52,440 bases of DNA, taken from JAHBNG01 sp039028975 (GTDB lineage Bacteria > Chloroflexota > Anaerolineae > Caldilineales > Caldilineaceae). The DNA lies in contig JBCCHB010000122.1 of the NCBI GenBank assembly GCA_039028975.1, positions 1-52,440 of the forward strand. The letters run 5' to 3'. Below, piece after piece: positions 52,073 to 52,440 of this stretch. Numbering within the stretch: position 1 is the stretch's first letter; the number at the start of each line of letters is the position of its first letter. Below the pieces are notes generated by a model. It was not told where the DNA came from and searched no databases. It saw only the letters and a list, made by a program, of their open reading frames with translations. Position numbers and translations under genes: made by a program.

Positions 52073-52440
52073 ATGAAAAGCACATTAACACGAAGAATAG
52101 CATATGTCGAACAATTCGAGTTGTTAGTAGGGATAGACATAGGCAAAAAGCGCAATGTGGCGCTGAAAATGGATAGGCAATTCCAGATAAAAGGTAGACG
52201 CGTGTTCGGAAATGACCGAGAGTCGTATGCCAAGTTGGTAGAGTGGCTAGGAGTCGACGGAAGGTCAAGCAGTCCGAAAGTGTTAATCGGCCTGGAGCCG
52301 ACCAACGATTACTGGCAATGGATAGTAAGGTACCTATCAGAGGAAGGAATGCCATACAGACTGGTGAACCCGTTTGCAGTGAAGCAAAGCCGAAATGCGA
52401 CCCAGCTGGGCTATGGAAAAGACGACGATAGGGATGCGCT
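52073..52440 (+). mobile_element. IS110-family transposase, N-terminal part (runs off the window)
   Basis: ATG 52073, preceded by AAAGGAAA about 5 bases upstream, opens a frame of at least 122 codons that has no stop before the window end. It shows the RuvC-like DEDD catalytic start of IS110/IS1111 transposases: Asp in LLVGIDIGKKRNV, Glu in LIGLEPTNDYWQW, and the third acidic cluster GKDDDRDA near residue 120, with QSRNATQLG just before. The Ser recombinase-like C-terminal half lies outside the window. Its DNA has a purine-rich, AT-leaning composition unlike the adjacent genes. Confidence 0.9.

Noticed and set aside
1..52440. tRNA, rRNA or riboswitch genes
   Set aside because: I looked for TTCGAATC-type T-loops, CCA-ended cloverleafs and familiar rRNA blocks in the intergenic regions and saw none; this was by eye only and small RNAs could be missed.

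Overview
The window looks like a piece of a free-living, metabolically versatile bacterial chromosome, most likely from a Chloroflexota member (Caldilineae/Anaerolineae type). This is inferred from gene content and style, not from a marker gene: Thr/Pro-rich 'TPTPT' linkers, a giant WxGT propeller sensor, STAND ATPases, DUF4058, DUF433/DUF5615 and PIN/RHH toxin-antitoxin pairs, many short palindromic dispersed repeats, and no rRNA or tRNA gene that I could see.

Layout. 1-1.7 kb: a decayed insertion-sequence zone with an IS3-family orfB remnant. 1.9-10.4 kb: catabolism, with a zinc-less MDR dehydrogenase, a MaoC hydratase, an atypical P-type metal ATPase without the CPC motif, and a minus-strand operon of acyl-CoA synthetase, acyl-CoA dehydrogenase and methylcrotonyl-CoA-carboxylase-type beta subunit. 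10.7-19.6 kb: a plus-strand accessory block. It holds a PIN/RHH toxin-antitoxin pair, then a 2,093-residue transmembrane receptor (about 23 propeller blades outside, winged-helix-like segment and STAND-type ATPase inside), then a STAND ATPase fused to a CHAT (caspase-like) protease. 19.7-25.2 kb: a copper amine oxidase encoded with a tripartite tricarboxylate transporter (TctCBA), followed by a gutted FAD amine oxidase. 26-32.6 kb: sugar-isomerase-like and cyclase-family enzymes, small membrane proteins, PrsW protease, YbhN/LPG-synthase-like membrane protein, amidase, MOSC protein. 32.6-40.2 kb: LigA DNA ligase, SH3-like anchored protein, PolX, glutaminyl cyclase, methyltransferase and an OmpR-type response regulator. 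40.8-49.2 kb: a conserved-looking MoxR ATPase / VWA / DUF5682 / SWIM-like cluster carrying a DUF433-DUF5615 toxin-antitoxin pair in its middle. 49.2-51.7 kb: GNAT, LLM flavin oxidoreductase, DUF4058. The right edge enters an IS110-family transposase.

The best candidate for an undescribed system is the receptor/CHAT pair (11.5-19.6 kb). Two related STAND-like ATPases are co-transcribed, one bolted to a surface propeller sensor and one to a protease with an intact His/Cys dyad. The simplest reading is ligand sensing outside the cell, ATPase-mediated transfer of the signal, and activation of a suicide-type or regulatory protease. The receptor gene is a compositional mosaic: the propeller stretch is visibly AT-richer than both ends, as if the ectodomain had been swapped in. 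The MoxR/VWA cluster is a second NTPase-centred, possibly conflict-related system.

The intergenic spaces hold an unusual density of repeats: a three-copy 60-87 bp palindromic repeat, a two-copy ~97 bp repeat, 7-8 bp tandem repeats placed just after the stop codons of minus-strand genes, and several MITE-like inverted repeats.
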